Of a stretch of DNA of 64,000 nt, positions 43,398 to 51,538 are shown piece after piece. Made by a program: the position numbers and the translations under genes. The stretch is from Phenylobacterium sp. (GTDB lineage Bacteria > Pseudomonadota > Alphaproteobacteria > Caulobacterales > Caulobacteraceae). How positions within the stretch are numbered: position 1 is the stretch's first letter; every line of letters starts with the position of its first letter. The notes under the pieces are model-generated. The model was not told where the DNA came from and did no database searches. It saw only the letters and a list, made by a program, of their open reading frames with translations. The stretch is from NCBI RefSeq assembly GCF_030698145.1, contig NZ_JAUYNW010000011.1:1-64000 (forward strand), read 5' to 3'.

Positions 43398-44090
43398 ATG
43401 GATGAACTCGCCCGGCTCTTGCTGCTGCTGGCGCTCGCGGGCGTGGCCGTGACGCTGCTGGGCTCGGCGGCCATCTGGTACATGGACGAGGCCCGTCGGG
43501 TACGGCGCGCCCTGCGCAATGTCCTGAAGGCGCCGCCCGAGGCCGTGGTCGTCGCCCGCGGCCGCGGCAAGGGGGCCGGGTTCAGCTTCTCCTCAGGCCT
43601 GGCGGCCGTGGCCTGGGACAGCGGCGCCTGGTGCCTGGTCTACCGGATCTACGAGCTGGTCGGGCTCGAGATCATCGTCGACGGGGAGGTCGTGGCCCGC
43701 GCCTTCCGAGGGGAACCCCGCAAGGCCCTGGACCACCTGCCGTCCGAGGCCGCCCGCGTCACCCTGCGGCTGGTGTTCGACGACCCCAACCATCCCGACT
43801 TCGCCCTGGACCTGTGGCTGGCGGGCGACGAGCTCAGGCGCAAGCCCTCCACCGCGGCGGAGGCGATCCAGGAAGCCAACCGCTGGCTGGCCCGCGCTGA
43901 GGCCATCCTTCGCCGCCCCAACGCGCCGCGCGCGCCAGAGCCGGTGGTGGCCGCGCAGCCTCAGCCTCAGCCTCAGCCTCAACCCGCCGCGCCACCCTGG
44001 GAGCCCGAGCCGCACGCCTTCGATGACGACGAACCGGCGCTCGACGCGGACGACGAAGAGCCCTTCGACGACGATCCCGAGCGCCGTTGA
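43398..44090 (+). CDS. Membrane-anchored protein of unknown function with QP repeat and acidic tail
   Basis: I do not recognise this 230-residue protein. It has an N-terminal membrane helix (LARLLLLLALAGVAVTLLGSAAIWY), a soluble central domain (about 45-175) with ELVGLEIIVDGEVVARAFRGE and LRLVFDDPNHPDFALDLWLAG, a (QP)5 run and a strongly acidic end. The central domain may be a small beta fold. It follows the DUF4126 gene by 53 bases and could be in one operon with it. Confidence 0.7.
   Translation: MDELARLLLLLALAGVAVTLLGSAAIWYMDEARRVRRALRNVLKAPPEAVVVARGRGKGAGFSFSSGLAAVAWDSGAWCLVYRIYELVGLEIIVDGEVVARAFRGEPRKALDHLPSEAARVTLRLVFDDPNHPDFALDLWLAGDELRRKPSTAAEAIQEANRWLARAEAILRRPNAPRAPEPVVAAQPQPQPQPQPAAPPWEPEPHAFDDDEPALDADDEEPFDDDPERR
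43956..43979 (+). repeat. Four tandem CAGCCT hexamers
   Basis: Four perfect copies of CAGCCT, with a degenerate fifth, encode the Gln-Pro run of the gene at 43398. Copy-number change would add or drop two residues and keep the frame. Confidence 0.85.
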
Positions 44091-44139
44091 CGGGTCACCG
44101 TCTCAAGCGCAGGTTCGCTTGACCTGAGAGGGCCCACCC

Positions 44140-44832
44140 ATGACCAGCCTGCTCGCCGCCGCGGCGTTCTTCGTCCTGCTGCACCTGTTGGTCTCCGGCA
44201 CCCGCCTGCGCGACACGATCACTGGGACCGTGGGACCTGGACCCTATACGGGGCTCTTCGCCCTGGCCTCGGTGGCGGGACTGACCTGGCTGGGCTTCGC
44301 CTTCGTCGCGGCGCGCGGCGATCCCGCCAACGCCGCCTACTGGCAAGTCACGCCGGCCACCCGCCAAATCCAGCTCGTGCTGCAACTCCTGGCCATGCTG
44401 CTCGTCGTTCCCGGCCTGACCACGCCCAATCCCACCAGTGTCCGCCAAGAGGGCGCGCTGGAGCGGCCCGACGTGGTCAAGGGCATGCTGCGCATCACCC
44501 GCCACCCGTTCCTCTGGGGCGTGGCCGTCTGGGCCGCGGGCCATCTGCTGGTCAATGGCGACCGGGCGAGCCTGGTGCTGTTCGGGGCCATGCTGGTCCT
44601 GGCCCTGTTCGGGACCTCCAGCATCGACGCCAAGCGCAAGCGGGCCCTGGGCGACACGTGGGACGCCTTCGCCGCCCAGACCTCCAACGTCCCGTTCGCC
44701 GCCATCCTGGCCGGCAAGCAATCCCTGAAGCTGGGCGAAATCGGCTGGTGGCGCATCCTGCTGGCTGTCGCTATCTGGGCGGCCCTGGCCTGGGGGCATC
44801 CCTACATGTTCGGCGTCGCGGCCCTGCCGTAG
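44140..44832 (+). CDS. NnrU-family membrane protein
   Basis: This 230-residue membrane protein has about six helices and the NnrU-type pattern HLLVSGTRLRDTI, GPGPYTGLFALASVAGLTWLGFAF, GMLRITRHPFLWGVAVWAAGHLLVNGD and SIDAKRKRALGDTWDAF. NnrU was first linked to nitrite/nitric oxide reduction, and relatives include isoprenylcysteine methyltransferase-like folds. There is no denitrification gene nearby. The role here is open. Confidence 0.8.
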   Translation: MTSLLAAAAFFVLLHLLVSGTRLRDTITGTVGPGPYTGLFALASVAGLTWLGFAFVAARGDPANAAYWQVTPATRQIQLVLQLLAMLLVVPGLTTPNPTSVRQEGALERPDVVKGMLRITRHPFLWGVAVWAAGHLLVNGDRASLVLFGAMLVLALFGTSSIDAKRKRALGDTWDAFAAQTSNVPFAAILAGKQSLKLGEIGWWRILLAVAIWAALAWGHPYMFGVAALP

Positions 44833-44860
44833 AGCCGCATGGCCTGGCTCGGCTCTCCTC

Positions 44861-44947
44861 CGCTCATCCCGGCGAAGGCCGGGACCCAGAGTCATCTGGA
44901 GCGCTTGGTGGGCTTCACCTGGGTCCCGGCCTTCGCCGGGATGAGCG
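44861..44947. repeat. Perfect 29-bp inverted repeat (REP-like element)
   Basis: Bases 44861-44889 and 44919-44947 are exact reverse complements over 29 bp, with a 29-base spacer. The arms start with CGCTCATCCCGGCGAAGGCC. The sequence type TCATCCCGGCGAAGGCCGGGACCC is a familiar multicopy intergenic element in alphaproteobacteria. Here it lies between convergent genes and would form a very stable hairpin in either transcript, so it can also serve as a terminator. Confidence 0.8.
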
Positions 44948-44972
44948 GGATTGGATTGGTCGCGGCGCTTCC

Positions 44973-45656
44973 CTAGCCCAGCATGAACTCCACGCCGGCC
45001 TCGACGTGAGCCAGGGTCGAGTCCACGACCGGCAGCTCGATATCGTCCTGCGACAACAGCAGGCCAACCTCGGTGCAGCCGAAGATGACGCTGTCGGCGC
45101 CGGTCGCTTTGGCGATCATGGTCAGGGCCTGGCGTTTCGAGCCCGCGTCGACGACGCCCTGGCAGAGCTCGTCATAGATGATGGCGTGCAGGCGGTCCCG
45201 GTCGGCCTGGCCGGGAACCAACGCCTCGACGCCGTGGCCGCGCAGGCGGTCCTTGTAGAAGTCCTGCTCCATGGTGAAGCGGGTGGCCAGCAGCAGGGGC
45301 CGCGAACAGCCCCTGGCCCTGACCGCAAAGGCGGTGGCGTCGCCGATATGGATCAGCGGAACCTGGACCCGCGCCTCGATGGCCGCCGCCACCTTGTGCA
45401 TGGTGTTGGTGCACAGCAGGATCGCCGCCGCCCCCGCGCCTTCCAGCCGCGCGGCGGCCTCGCCCAGGGCCGCGCCGGCGCCGTCCCAGTCGCCGGCGGC
45501 CTGCATCTGGGCGATGGGCGCGAAGTCCACCGACCACAGCACCAGTTGCGCCGAGTGCAGGCCGCCCAGCCGCGCGCGCACCTGCTGGTTCAGCGCCTGG
45601 TAGTAGGTCGTCGTCGACTCCGCGCTCATCCCGCCCAGGAGGCCGAGCGTGCGCAT
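44973..45656 (-). CDS. Aspartate/glutamate racemase-family protein (YgeA-like)
   Basis: This 227-residue protein has both catalytic cysteines of the family: Cys82 in AILLCTNTMHKVA and Cys194 in VIFGCTEVGLLL. The N-terminus LGLLGGMSAESTTTYYQALN is typical of the YgeA group, which racemise amino acids such as homoserine. It begins four bases past the ilvD stop on the same strand, so it may be co-expressed with branched-chain amino acid synthesis. Confidence 0.87.
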   Translation of the reverse strand: MRTLGLLGGMSAESTTTYYQALNQQVRARLGGLHSAQLVLWSVDFAPIAQMQAAGDWDGAGAALGEAAARLEGAGAAAILLCTNTMHKVAAAIEARVQVPLIHIGDATAFAVRARGCSRPLLLATRFTMEQDFYKDRLRGHGVEALVPGQADRDRLHAIIYDELCQGVVDAGSKRQALTMIAKATGADSVIFGCTEVGLLLSQDDIELPVVDSTLAHVEAGVEFMLG

Positions 45657-45660
45657 GGTC

Positions 45661-47397
45661 CTAGAGGTCCGCGTAGACGTGGGTCTCGGCCGCCGCGCCC
45701 GGATGGGTCAACGCGCCCAGATGGGCGGGACCGACGACCTGGGCGTACTTCCAGAGCGCGCCGGACTGGTAGTTGGTCACCCGCGGCTTCCAATCCTTGG
45801 CGCGGCGCTCCAGCTCGATGGGGTCGACCTCCAGATCCAGCGTCCCGGCGTCGGCGTCGATGGCGATGATGTCGCCGTCCTTCACCAGGCCGATCGGGCC
45901 GCCCATCTGGGCTTCGGGCCCGACGTGGCCGACGCAGAGGCCGCGCGTGCCGCCGGAGAAGCGCCCGTCGGTGACCAGGGCCACCTTGTCGCCGCGCCCC
46001 TGGCCGGAGATCGCCGCCGTGGTGGACAGCATCTCGCGCATGCCCGGACCGCCCCGGGCGCCCTCATAACGAATGACCAGGACGTCGCCGTCCTTGTAGT
46101 CGCCGGCCTCGACCGCGTCGAAACAGGCCTGCTCGCCGTCGAACACCCGAGCGGGGCCCCGATGGCTGCGGTGGGAGGTCATGCCGGCCACCTTGACGAT
46201 GGCGCCGTCGGGGGCGAGCGACCCCCACAGCCCGACCACGCCGCCGGTGGGCGAGAGCGGGTTGGCGACCGGGCGGATCACCACCTGGTCCTCGCGCCAT
46301 TTCACGTCCTTGAGGTTCTCGGCGATGGTCTTGCCGGTCACCGTCATGCAGTCGCCGTGGATGTAGCCGCCTTCCAGCAGGGTCTTCAGCAGCATGGGCA
46401 TACCCCCCGCCTCGCCCATGTCCTTCGCCACGAACTGCCCGCCGGGCTTGAGATCGGCGATATAGGGGGTGCGCTGGGCGATCTCGGCGAAGTCGCGCAG
46501 GGTGAACTCGATGCCGCACTCATGGGCCATGGCCGGCAGGTGCAGGCCGCCATTGGTCGAGCCACCGGTGGCCGCGACCACGACGGCGGCGTTCTCGAAC
46601 GACTTGCGGGTGACGATGTCGCGGGGGCGCAGCTGGGTCTCGATCAGACGCATCACCGTCTCACCAGAGGCCACGGCGTATTCGTCGCGGCTCAGATAAG
46701 GCGCGGGCAGCGAGGCCGACAGCGGCAGGGCCAGGCCGATGGCCTCCGACACGCAGGCCATGGTGTTGGCGGTGAACTGGCCGCCGCAGGCGCCGTCCGA
46801 CGGACAGGCGTGCTGTTCCAGACTGCAGAGGTCCTCCAGGCTCAGGCGGCCGGCGGAGTGCATGCCGACACCCTCGAACACGTCGACCACGGTGACGTCC
46901 TTGCCCTGCCAGGAGCCCGGCAGGATCGAGCCGCCATAGAGGAACACGCTGGGCACGTTGAGGCGCAGCATCGCCATCATCATGCCGGGCAGGCTCTTGT
47001 CGCAGCCGGCCAGGCCGACCAGGGCGTCATAGCCGTGGCCGCGCATGGTCAGCTCGACGGAGTCGGCGATCAAGTCTCGGCTGACCAGGGACGAGCGCAT
47101 GCCCTCGTGGCCCATGGCGATGCCGTCGGTCACGGTGATGGTGCAGAACTCGCGCGGCGTGCCGCCGGCGTTCTTGACGCCGACGCTGACCGCATGCGCC
47201 TGGCGCATCAGAGCGGTGTTGCAGGGGGCGGCTTCATTCCAGCAGGAGGCTACGCCCACGAACGGCTGGGCGATCTCACGGGTACCCAGGCCCATGGCGT
47301 AATAATAGGACCGATGTGGCGCCCGCGCGGGCCCCTCGGTCACGTGACGGCTGGGCAGGTTTGACTTGTCCCAAGTCCCGTCCGGCTTCCTGGTCAT
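45661..47397 (-). CDS. ilvD: Dihydroxy-acid dehydratase (IlvD/Edd family)
   Basis: This 578-residue Fe-S dehydratase makes the 2-keto acid precursors of valine and isoleucine. It has SCWNEAAPC (Cys52, Cys59), GLAGCDKSLPGMMM (Cys132), and CPSDGACGGQFTANTM (Cys204) with the cluster cysteines, plus VTDGRFSGGTRGLCVGHV. Sugar-acid dehydratases share this fold, so another substrate is possible, but the motifs fit IlvD. The ATG at 47397 has a GGAGG that is buried in a hairpin. The racemase gene follows by four bases. Confidence 0.88.
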   Translation of the reverse strand: MTRKPDGTWDKSNLPSRHVTEGPARAPHRSYYYAMGLGTREIAQPFVGVASCWNEAAPCNTALMRQAHAVSVGVKNAGGTPREFCTITVTDGIAMGHEGMRSSLVSRDLIADSVELTMRGHGYDALVGLAGCDKSLPGMMMAMLRLNVPSVFLYGGSILPGSWQGKDVTVVDVFEGVGMHSAGRLSLEDLCSLEQHACPSDGACGGQFTANTMACVSEAIGLALPLSASLPAPYLSRDEYAVASGETVMRLIETQLRPRDIVTRKSFENAAVVVAATGGSTNGGLHLPAMAHECGIEFTLRDFAEIAQRTPYIADLKPGGQFVAKDMGEAGGMPMLLKTLLEGGYIHGDCMTVTGKTIAENLKDVKWREDQVVIRPVANPLSPTGGVVGLWGSLAPDGAIVKVAGMTSHRSHRGPARVFDGEQACFDAVEAGDYKDGDVLVIRYEGARGGPGMREMLSTTAAISGQGRGDKVALVTDGRFSGGTRGLCVGHVGPEAQMGGPIGLVKDGDIIAIDADAGTLDLEVDPIELERRAKDWKPRVTNYQSGALWKYAQVVGPAHLGALTHPGAAAETHVYADL

Positions 47398-47400
47398 GAC

Positions 47401-47423
47401 GACGCCTCCAACGAAGAGGCGTC
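47401..47423 (-). promoter_or_regulatory. Hairpin occluding the ilvD ribosome-binding site
   Basis: On the minus strand GACGCCTC, a 7-base loop TTCGTTG and GAGGCGTC form an 8-bp perfect stem that ends three bases before the ilvD ATG. The Shine-Dalgarno GGAGG (47409-47405) starts at the last loop base and runs into the 3' arm, 7 bases from the start codon. Folding would hide the site from ribosomes, so this could be a translational switch or an RNA thermometer-type element. The trigger is unknown. Confidence 0.6.
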
Positions 47424-47555
47424 TTCCCTAACGGTGGAGACCAGCGGCGCCAAGGCCCGCGCGACAATCCTCGTCGATTGAGCGAGGGCTGCGAGGTAGA
47501 TATGACCCTTCGAATGGCCAAAACTACCGCCGAAGGGGCAGATTATTGTGTTCGC

Positions 47556-48035
47556 CTATAGCGCCTGGTCGATCGCGCCGGTGATCTCGTTGTCCAGAGG
47601 CTCGGTGCGCGGGCCGAAGGCGCGGATCAGCTTGCCGTCCTTGCCGACCAGCAGCTTGTGGAAGTTCCACACCGGCTCGGCCGGTTCGCCCAGGGTGTCC
47701 TTGGCCCACTTGTAGAAGGGGTGGGCGTCGTCGCCCTTCACGTCGGTCTTCGAGGTCATGGGAAAGTCGACCGCGAAGTTGGTCATGCAAAAATCGGCGA
47801 TCTCGGCGTCCGTGCCAGGCTCCTGGCCGGCGAACTGGTTGCTGGGCACGCCCAACACCACCAGGCCCTTGTCCTTGTAGTCCGAATAGAGCTTCTCCAG
47901 CCCTTCGTACTGCGGGGTCAGGCCGCACTTGGAAGCGGTGTTGACCACCAGTACGACCTTGTCCTTGAACGTGGTCAGGGGCAGCGGCGCGCCGTCGATG
48001 GAATTGAACGAGAAGTCGTAGGCGTCTTGGGCCAT
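47556..48035 (-). CDS. Glutathione peroxidase
   Basis: This 159-residue thiol peroxidase reduces hydroperoxides. It has the peroxidatic Cys37 in NTASKCGLTPQ, the conserved LGVPSNQFAGQEPGT (Gln) and PVWNFHKLLV (Trp and Asn) and ITGAI near the end. Cys is used in place of selenocysteine. The ATG at 48035 gives the usual MAxxxYDFS-type start. It stands alone on the minus strand, 158 bases beyond ilvD. Confidence 0.94.
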   Translation of the reverse strand: MAQDAYDFSFNSIDGAPLPLTTFKDKVVLVVNTASKCGLTPQYEGLEKLYSDYKDKGLVVLGVPSNQFAGQEPGTDAEIADFCMTNFAVDFPMTSKTDVKGDDAHPFYKWAKDTLGEPAEPVWNFHKLLVGKDGKLIRAFGPRTEPLDNEITGAIDQAL

Positions 48036-48075
48036 GGCGCGGCGCTCCCTGGAGGTTTTCACCAGCCTATCGCGC

Positions 48076-49002
48076 TTACCTGGCGTCCTCCAACGCCTGT
48101 TCGACGGCCAGCGCCAGATCGAGCGCCCGGGCCGCCTCCTCCGCCGTCACGATGGGCCGCGGGGCCTCCCCGCGCACGGCGGCCAGGAAGCCCTCGACGC
48201 TGGTGGCGAGCGTGTCCTTCACCGCCGGAGTGTCGGCATAGTCGGGATTCAGCGGGAAGCCGGTGGTGTTGCGGAAGGCCCGGGTGACGAAGTCGATCTC
48301 CACCTCTCCCGAAGGATAGACCAGCTTCATGGTCCGCTTGCGCGCCAGCTCCATGCGCGAGGAGTCGAAAATGGCGGTGAAGCCGTCGTCGAAACTGACC
48401 TCTGCGCGGGCCCGGTCCCAGCCGCCGGAAAAGTCGATCTTGCCGTCGCCCTCTACCGCCATGGGCTGGGCCGTCGACAGCGACAGGGCCAGGTCCAGGT
48501 CGTGGATCATCAGGTCCAGCACCACCGAGACGTCCAGGCTGCGCTCGGACGGCGTGCCGTGGCGCACCGACTCCAGCCGCAGGGGCTGCTCGGGGATGTC
48601 GAACAGGCCCATGGCCTGGAACACCACCCGCTCCTGGTGGCCGCAGGCGATGACCAGCTTCCGCTTGGCGGCTTCGGCGATGATCTTGTCGGCGTCGGCC
48701 AGGCTGATCGCCAGCGGCTTTTCCACATAGATCGGCTTGCCGGCCGCCAGCGCCGCGAGCGCGCCCTCGGCGTGGACGCTGGCCGGCGAGGCGATGGTGA
48801 CCACGTCCACGGCCTCCAGGAACTCGTCGATCTTGTAGAAGGCCCGTCCGCCCAGGGGCACGGCCAGGGCCGCGGCCCGATCCGGATGGTGGGTGTCCAG
48901 CACCGCCGACAGCACCGCTCCCGGAGCGCCCGCATACTTGCGTGCATGGTGGCCGCCGAACACGCCAGCGCCGATGACGCCGCCTCGCAGGGGTTCAGCC
49001 AT
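48076..49002 (-). CDS. Gfo/Idh/MocA-family oxidoreductase
   Basis: This 308-residue NAD(P)-dependent enzyme has the nucleotide-binding GVIGAGVFGGHHARKY, the conserved VTIASPASVHAEGALAALAAGKPIYVEKPLA with the catalytic Lys of EKP, and a C-terminal beta-sheet domain with DLMIHDLDLALSL. Family members act on sugars, inositols or biliverdin; the substrate here is unknown. The ATG at 49002 is followed at once by the Rossmann core. It is divergent from the reductase gene at 49123. Confidence 0.88.
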   Translation of the reverse strand: MAEPLRGGVIGAGVFGGHHARKYAGAPGAVLSAVLDTHHPDRAAALAVPLGGRAFYKIDEFLEAVDVVTIASPASVHAEGALAALAAGKPIYVEKPLAISLADADKIIAEAAKRKLVIACGHQERVVFQAMGLFDIPEQPLRLESVRHGTPSERSLDVSVVLDLMIHDLDLALSLSTAQPMAVEGDGKIDFSGGWDRARAEVSFDDGFTAIFDSSRMELARKRTMKLVYPSGEVEIDFVTRAFRNTTGFPLNPDYADTPAVKDTLATSVEGFLAAVRGEAPRPIVTAEEAARALDLALAVEQALEDAR

Positions 49003-49122
49003 GGGACTCGCTCCGAAAATCGCTCGCTGCGCGCCTAACACGCCGTTGTGGGTCGACGCCACACGGCGCTTTGTCTTAAACATCCGTTTGAACGCCGCTT
49101 ACGGTGTAAGGAGACGCCCCCC

Positions 49123-50124
49123 ATGACGACCTCGCGTGAGATCCGCCTGAAGAGCCGCCCTGTTGGCCTGCCCACCGCCGACAACTTCGAACTGGCCACG
49201 GTCACCCTGCCCGATCCGGGACCCGGCGAGGTCCAGGTGCGCAACACCTGGATGACGGTCGATCCCTACATGCGCGGCCGCATGAACGACGCCAAGAGCT
49301 ATACCCCGCCCTTCGCCCTGGGCGAGGCCATGCAGGGCGGGGCGACCGGCGAGGTGATCGCCTCCAACGATCCCGCCTTCAAGCCGGGCGACGTGGTGCA
49401 GAGCTTCTTTGGCTGGCGCGAGGCCTTCAACGCCCCGGCCGCCGCGGTCCAGAAGCTCGACACCTTCGGCCTGCCGGTCCAGGCCTTCCTGGGCGTCGCG
49501 GGCATGCCCGGCATGACCGCCTATGCCGGCCTGCTGCGGGTCGCGGCGATGAAGGAGGGCGACGTGGTGTTCGTCTCGGCGGCCTCGGGCGCCGTGGGCT
49601 CGGTGGTCTGCCAGATCGCCAAGCTCAAGGGCCACAAGGTGATCGGTTCGGCCGGCGGGCCGGAGAAGACCGCCTTCCTGCGTGATGAACTCGGGGTCGA
49701 TGTGGCCATCGACTACAAGGCCGAACCCATCGTCGCGGCCCTGGAACGCGCCGCGCCGGAAGGCATCGACGTCTATTTCGAGAATGTCGGCGGCGACCAT
49801 CTGGTGGCGGCGCTCAACTCCGCCAACCTCAAGGCCCGCTTCGCCATGTGCGGCATGATCTCGATGTACAACGAGGCCACGCCGCCGCCCGGCCCCGCCA
49901 ACATCTTCCTGACGGTGGGCAAGCAGATCCGCATGGAGGGCTTCATCGTCTCCAGCCACTACGACATGCAGCCGGCCTTCCATAAGGAGCTCGCCGACTG
50001 GCACGCCGCCGGCAAGATCAAGTGGCGCGAAACCATCATGGAGGGGATCGAGAAGGCGCCCGACGCCTTCCTGGCGCTCTTCTCGGGTGACAACTTCGGC
50101 AAGATGCTGGTGAAGCTCTCCTAG
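49123..50124 (+). CDS. NADP-dependent oxidoreductase, MDR/leukotriene B4 dehydrogenase-like
   Basis: This 333-residue zinc-free medium-chain reductase has WMTVDPYMRGRMND, GDVVFVSAASGAVGSVVCQIAKLKGHKVIGSAG (NADP Rossmann fold) and IDVYFENVGGDHL, all typical of the PTGR/YncB (CurA) group that reduces conjugated enones. AAGGAG lies nine bases ahead of the ATG. A strong hairpin at 50141-50168 follows the stop. Confidence 0.9.
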   Translation: MTTSREIRLKSRPVGLPTADNFELATVTLPDPGPGEVQVRNTWMTVDPYMRGRMNDAKSYTPPFALGEAMQGGATGEVIASNDPAFKPGDVVQSFFGWREAFNAPAAAVQKLDTFGLPVQAFLGVAGMPGMTAYAGLLRVAAMKEGDVVFVSAASGAVGSVVCQIAKLKGHKVIGSAGGPEKTAFLRDELGVDVAIDYKAEPIVAALERAAPEGIDVYFENVGGDHLVAALNSANLKARFAMCGMISMYNEATPPPGPANIFLTVGKQIRMEGFIVSSHYDMQPAFHKELADWHAAGKIKWRETIMEGIEKAPDAFLALFSGDNFGKMLVKLS

Positions 50125-50140
50125 TTTCCCAGGCTACGGC

Positions 50141-50168
50141 CGCTTCCGGCGTTGGCCCGCCGGAAGCG
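50141..50168. terminator. Terminator-like hairpin after the MDR gene
   Basis: CGCTTCCGGCG at 50141-50151 pairs perfectly with CGCCGGAAGCG at 50158-50168 around a 6-base loop. It lies 17 bases past the stop codon. There is no U-tract, so termination may need Rho, or it may only protect the mRNA end. Confidence 0.55.
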
Positions 50169-50209
50169 AGCCGCTACAAGCCGCGGGTACCCTCTCGCGG
50201 AGCTTTCCG

Positions 50210-51112
50210 GTGTCTCGTCTCTTCAGCGCCTATGTGATCGTCGACTGGAGCGCGGCCGCCAAGCCGTCGACCGGGCCGGATTCCGTCTGGATCGGGGTGA
50301 TGAAGCGCGATGTGCGCTTCCGCCTGGCCTATGAGAGCCACAACCCGGCCACCCGCGCCGAGGCCGAGAAGAAGCTGGCCGAGATCCTCGACGACCTGAA
50401 GAAGCGCGGCGAGCGGGCCCTGGTGGGCTTCGACTTCCCGCTGGGCTTTCCGCGCGGCCTGGCCGCGGGCCTCAACCTGCCGGGCGAGGCGCCCTGGCGC
50501 GCCGTCTGGGATCAACTCGCCAAGATGGTCACGGACAAGCCCAACAACGTGAACAATCGCTTCGGCGTTGGTTCGGAGATCAACCGCCGACTGACCGGCG
50601 GACCCTTCCCGTTCTGGGGCTGTCCGCCCAAGGACGCCCTGACCACCCTTCAACCCAAACGCACCAAGGCGCATGGACCCGGCGACCTGCCCGAGTTCCG
50701 CCACGCCGACCTTGCCGCCAAGGGCGCTTCGCCGATCTGGAAGCTCTATTACAACGGCTCGGTGGGCGGCCAGGCGATCCTTGGCATCCCGGCGGTCCGG
50801 CGCATGAAGCTCGCCCGTGGCGACGGTCTTCGGGCCTGGCCGTTCGAGACGGGATTCAAGACCCTGACCGAGGCCGACCTGGCCGGCGTCGAGGTGGTGG
50901 TGACCGAGGTCTATCCGTCGATCTTCAAGGCCCAACCGGTGCTCGGCGAGGTCAAGGACCAGACCCAGGTGCGGGTGACCGCCGAACACTTCGCCAAGCT
51001 GGACGAGGCGGGCAAGCTGGGCGCGATCTTCGGACCCTCCAAGACCGCCGCGGCCGACGTCGTGCTCGACGCCGAGCGTGAAGAGGGCTGGATTCTGGGC
51101 GTTCCGGCCTAG
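50210..51112 (+). CDS. DUF429-like protein of unknown function
   Basis: This 300-residue protein has motifs of the DUF429 group: an Asp near the start in YVIVDWSAAAKPS, the segment LVGFDFPLGFPRG and VVTEVYPSIF. Together they suggest an RNase H-like fold with acidic residues at strand ends. Related proteins are sometimes annotated as cobalamin-synthesis proteins, without good reason here. The GTG at 50210 is preferred. The gene converges with the VanZ-like gene and shares four bases (CTAG) at the stops. Confidence 0.6.
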   Translation: MSRLFSAYVIVDWSAAAKPSTGPDSVWIGVMKRDVRFRLAYESHNPATRAEAEKKLAEILDDLKKRGERALVGFDFPLGFPRGLAAGLNLPGEAPWRAVWDQLAKMVTDKPNNVNNRFGVGSEINRRLTGGPFPFWGCPPKDALTTLQPKRTKAHGPGDLPEFRHADLAAKGASPIWKLYYNGSVGGQAILGIPAVRRMKLARGDGLRAWPFETGFKTLTEADLAGVEVVVTEVYPSIFKAQPVLGEVKDQTQVRVTAEHFAKLDEAGKLGAIFGPSKTAAADVVLDAEREEGWILGVPA

Positions 51113-51504
51113 GCGATCTCCGCCGCCTTGGCCGCCGACGCGCGGCGCTCCTCGTAAGGGGCGCTGCGCAGGGATTGAAGCCACATGGGCCCCCAGACGG
51201 CGAAGGCTCCGGCCGCGTCGGCCGCCAGGTCGCCGAGGCTGACGCCGCGCCCGACCACCATCTGCGCGATCTCGATCGAGCCCCCCATCAACGTGGCGGC
51301 GAGCGCGATCTCCAGGCGGCGGTTCTTGCGGAAGGCGGCCATCATCAGGGCGGTCAGGCCGTAGAAGGCGATGAAATGCGCCGCCTTGTCGGCGGGCACG
51401 AAGGCCTTCTCCACGCCCTGGAACGGGCCGACCATGCCGACGACGCAGACCAGGCCTGCGGCGATCAGGAGGAACCGGGCGGCGTTCTGCGTGGACGGGA
51501 CCAT
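51109..51504 (-). CDS. VanZ-like small membrane protein
   Basis: This 131-residue protein has three or four hydrophobic helices and the VanZ-like pattern DKAAHFIAFYGLTALMMAAFRKNRR, GGSIEIAQMVVGRGVSLGDLAADAAGAFAVWG. The Glu-Gln and the DxxAD positions are conserved in this family. The role outside teicoplanin resistance is unclear. It ends in the same CTAG as the convergent gene. Confidence 0.78.
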   Translation of the reverse strand: MVPSTQNAARFLLIAAGLVCVVGMVGPFQGVEKAFVPADKAAHFIAFYGLTALMMAAFRKNRRLEIALAATLMGGSIEIAQMVVGRGVSLGDLAADAAGAFAVWGPMWLQSLRSAPYEERRASAAKAAEIA

Positions 51505-51538
51505 GGCCCAGTCCTGACAGATCGCGATGAATCGATCG

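Noticed and set aside
45649..47364. 571-codon plus-strand frame opposite ilvD
   Set aside because: It mirrors the ilvD codon pattern and has no recognisable motif.
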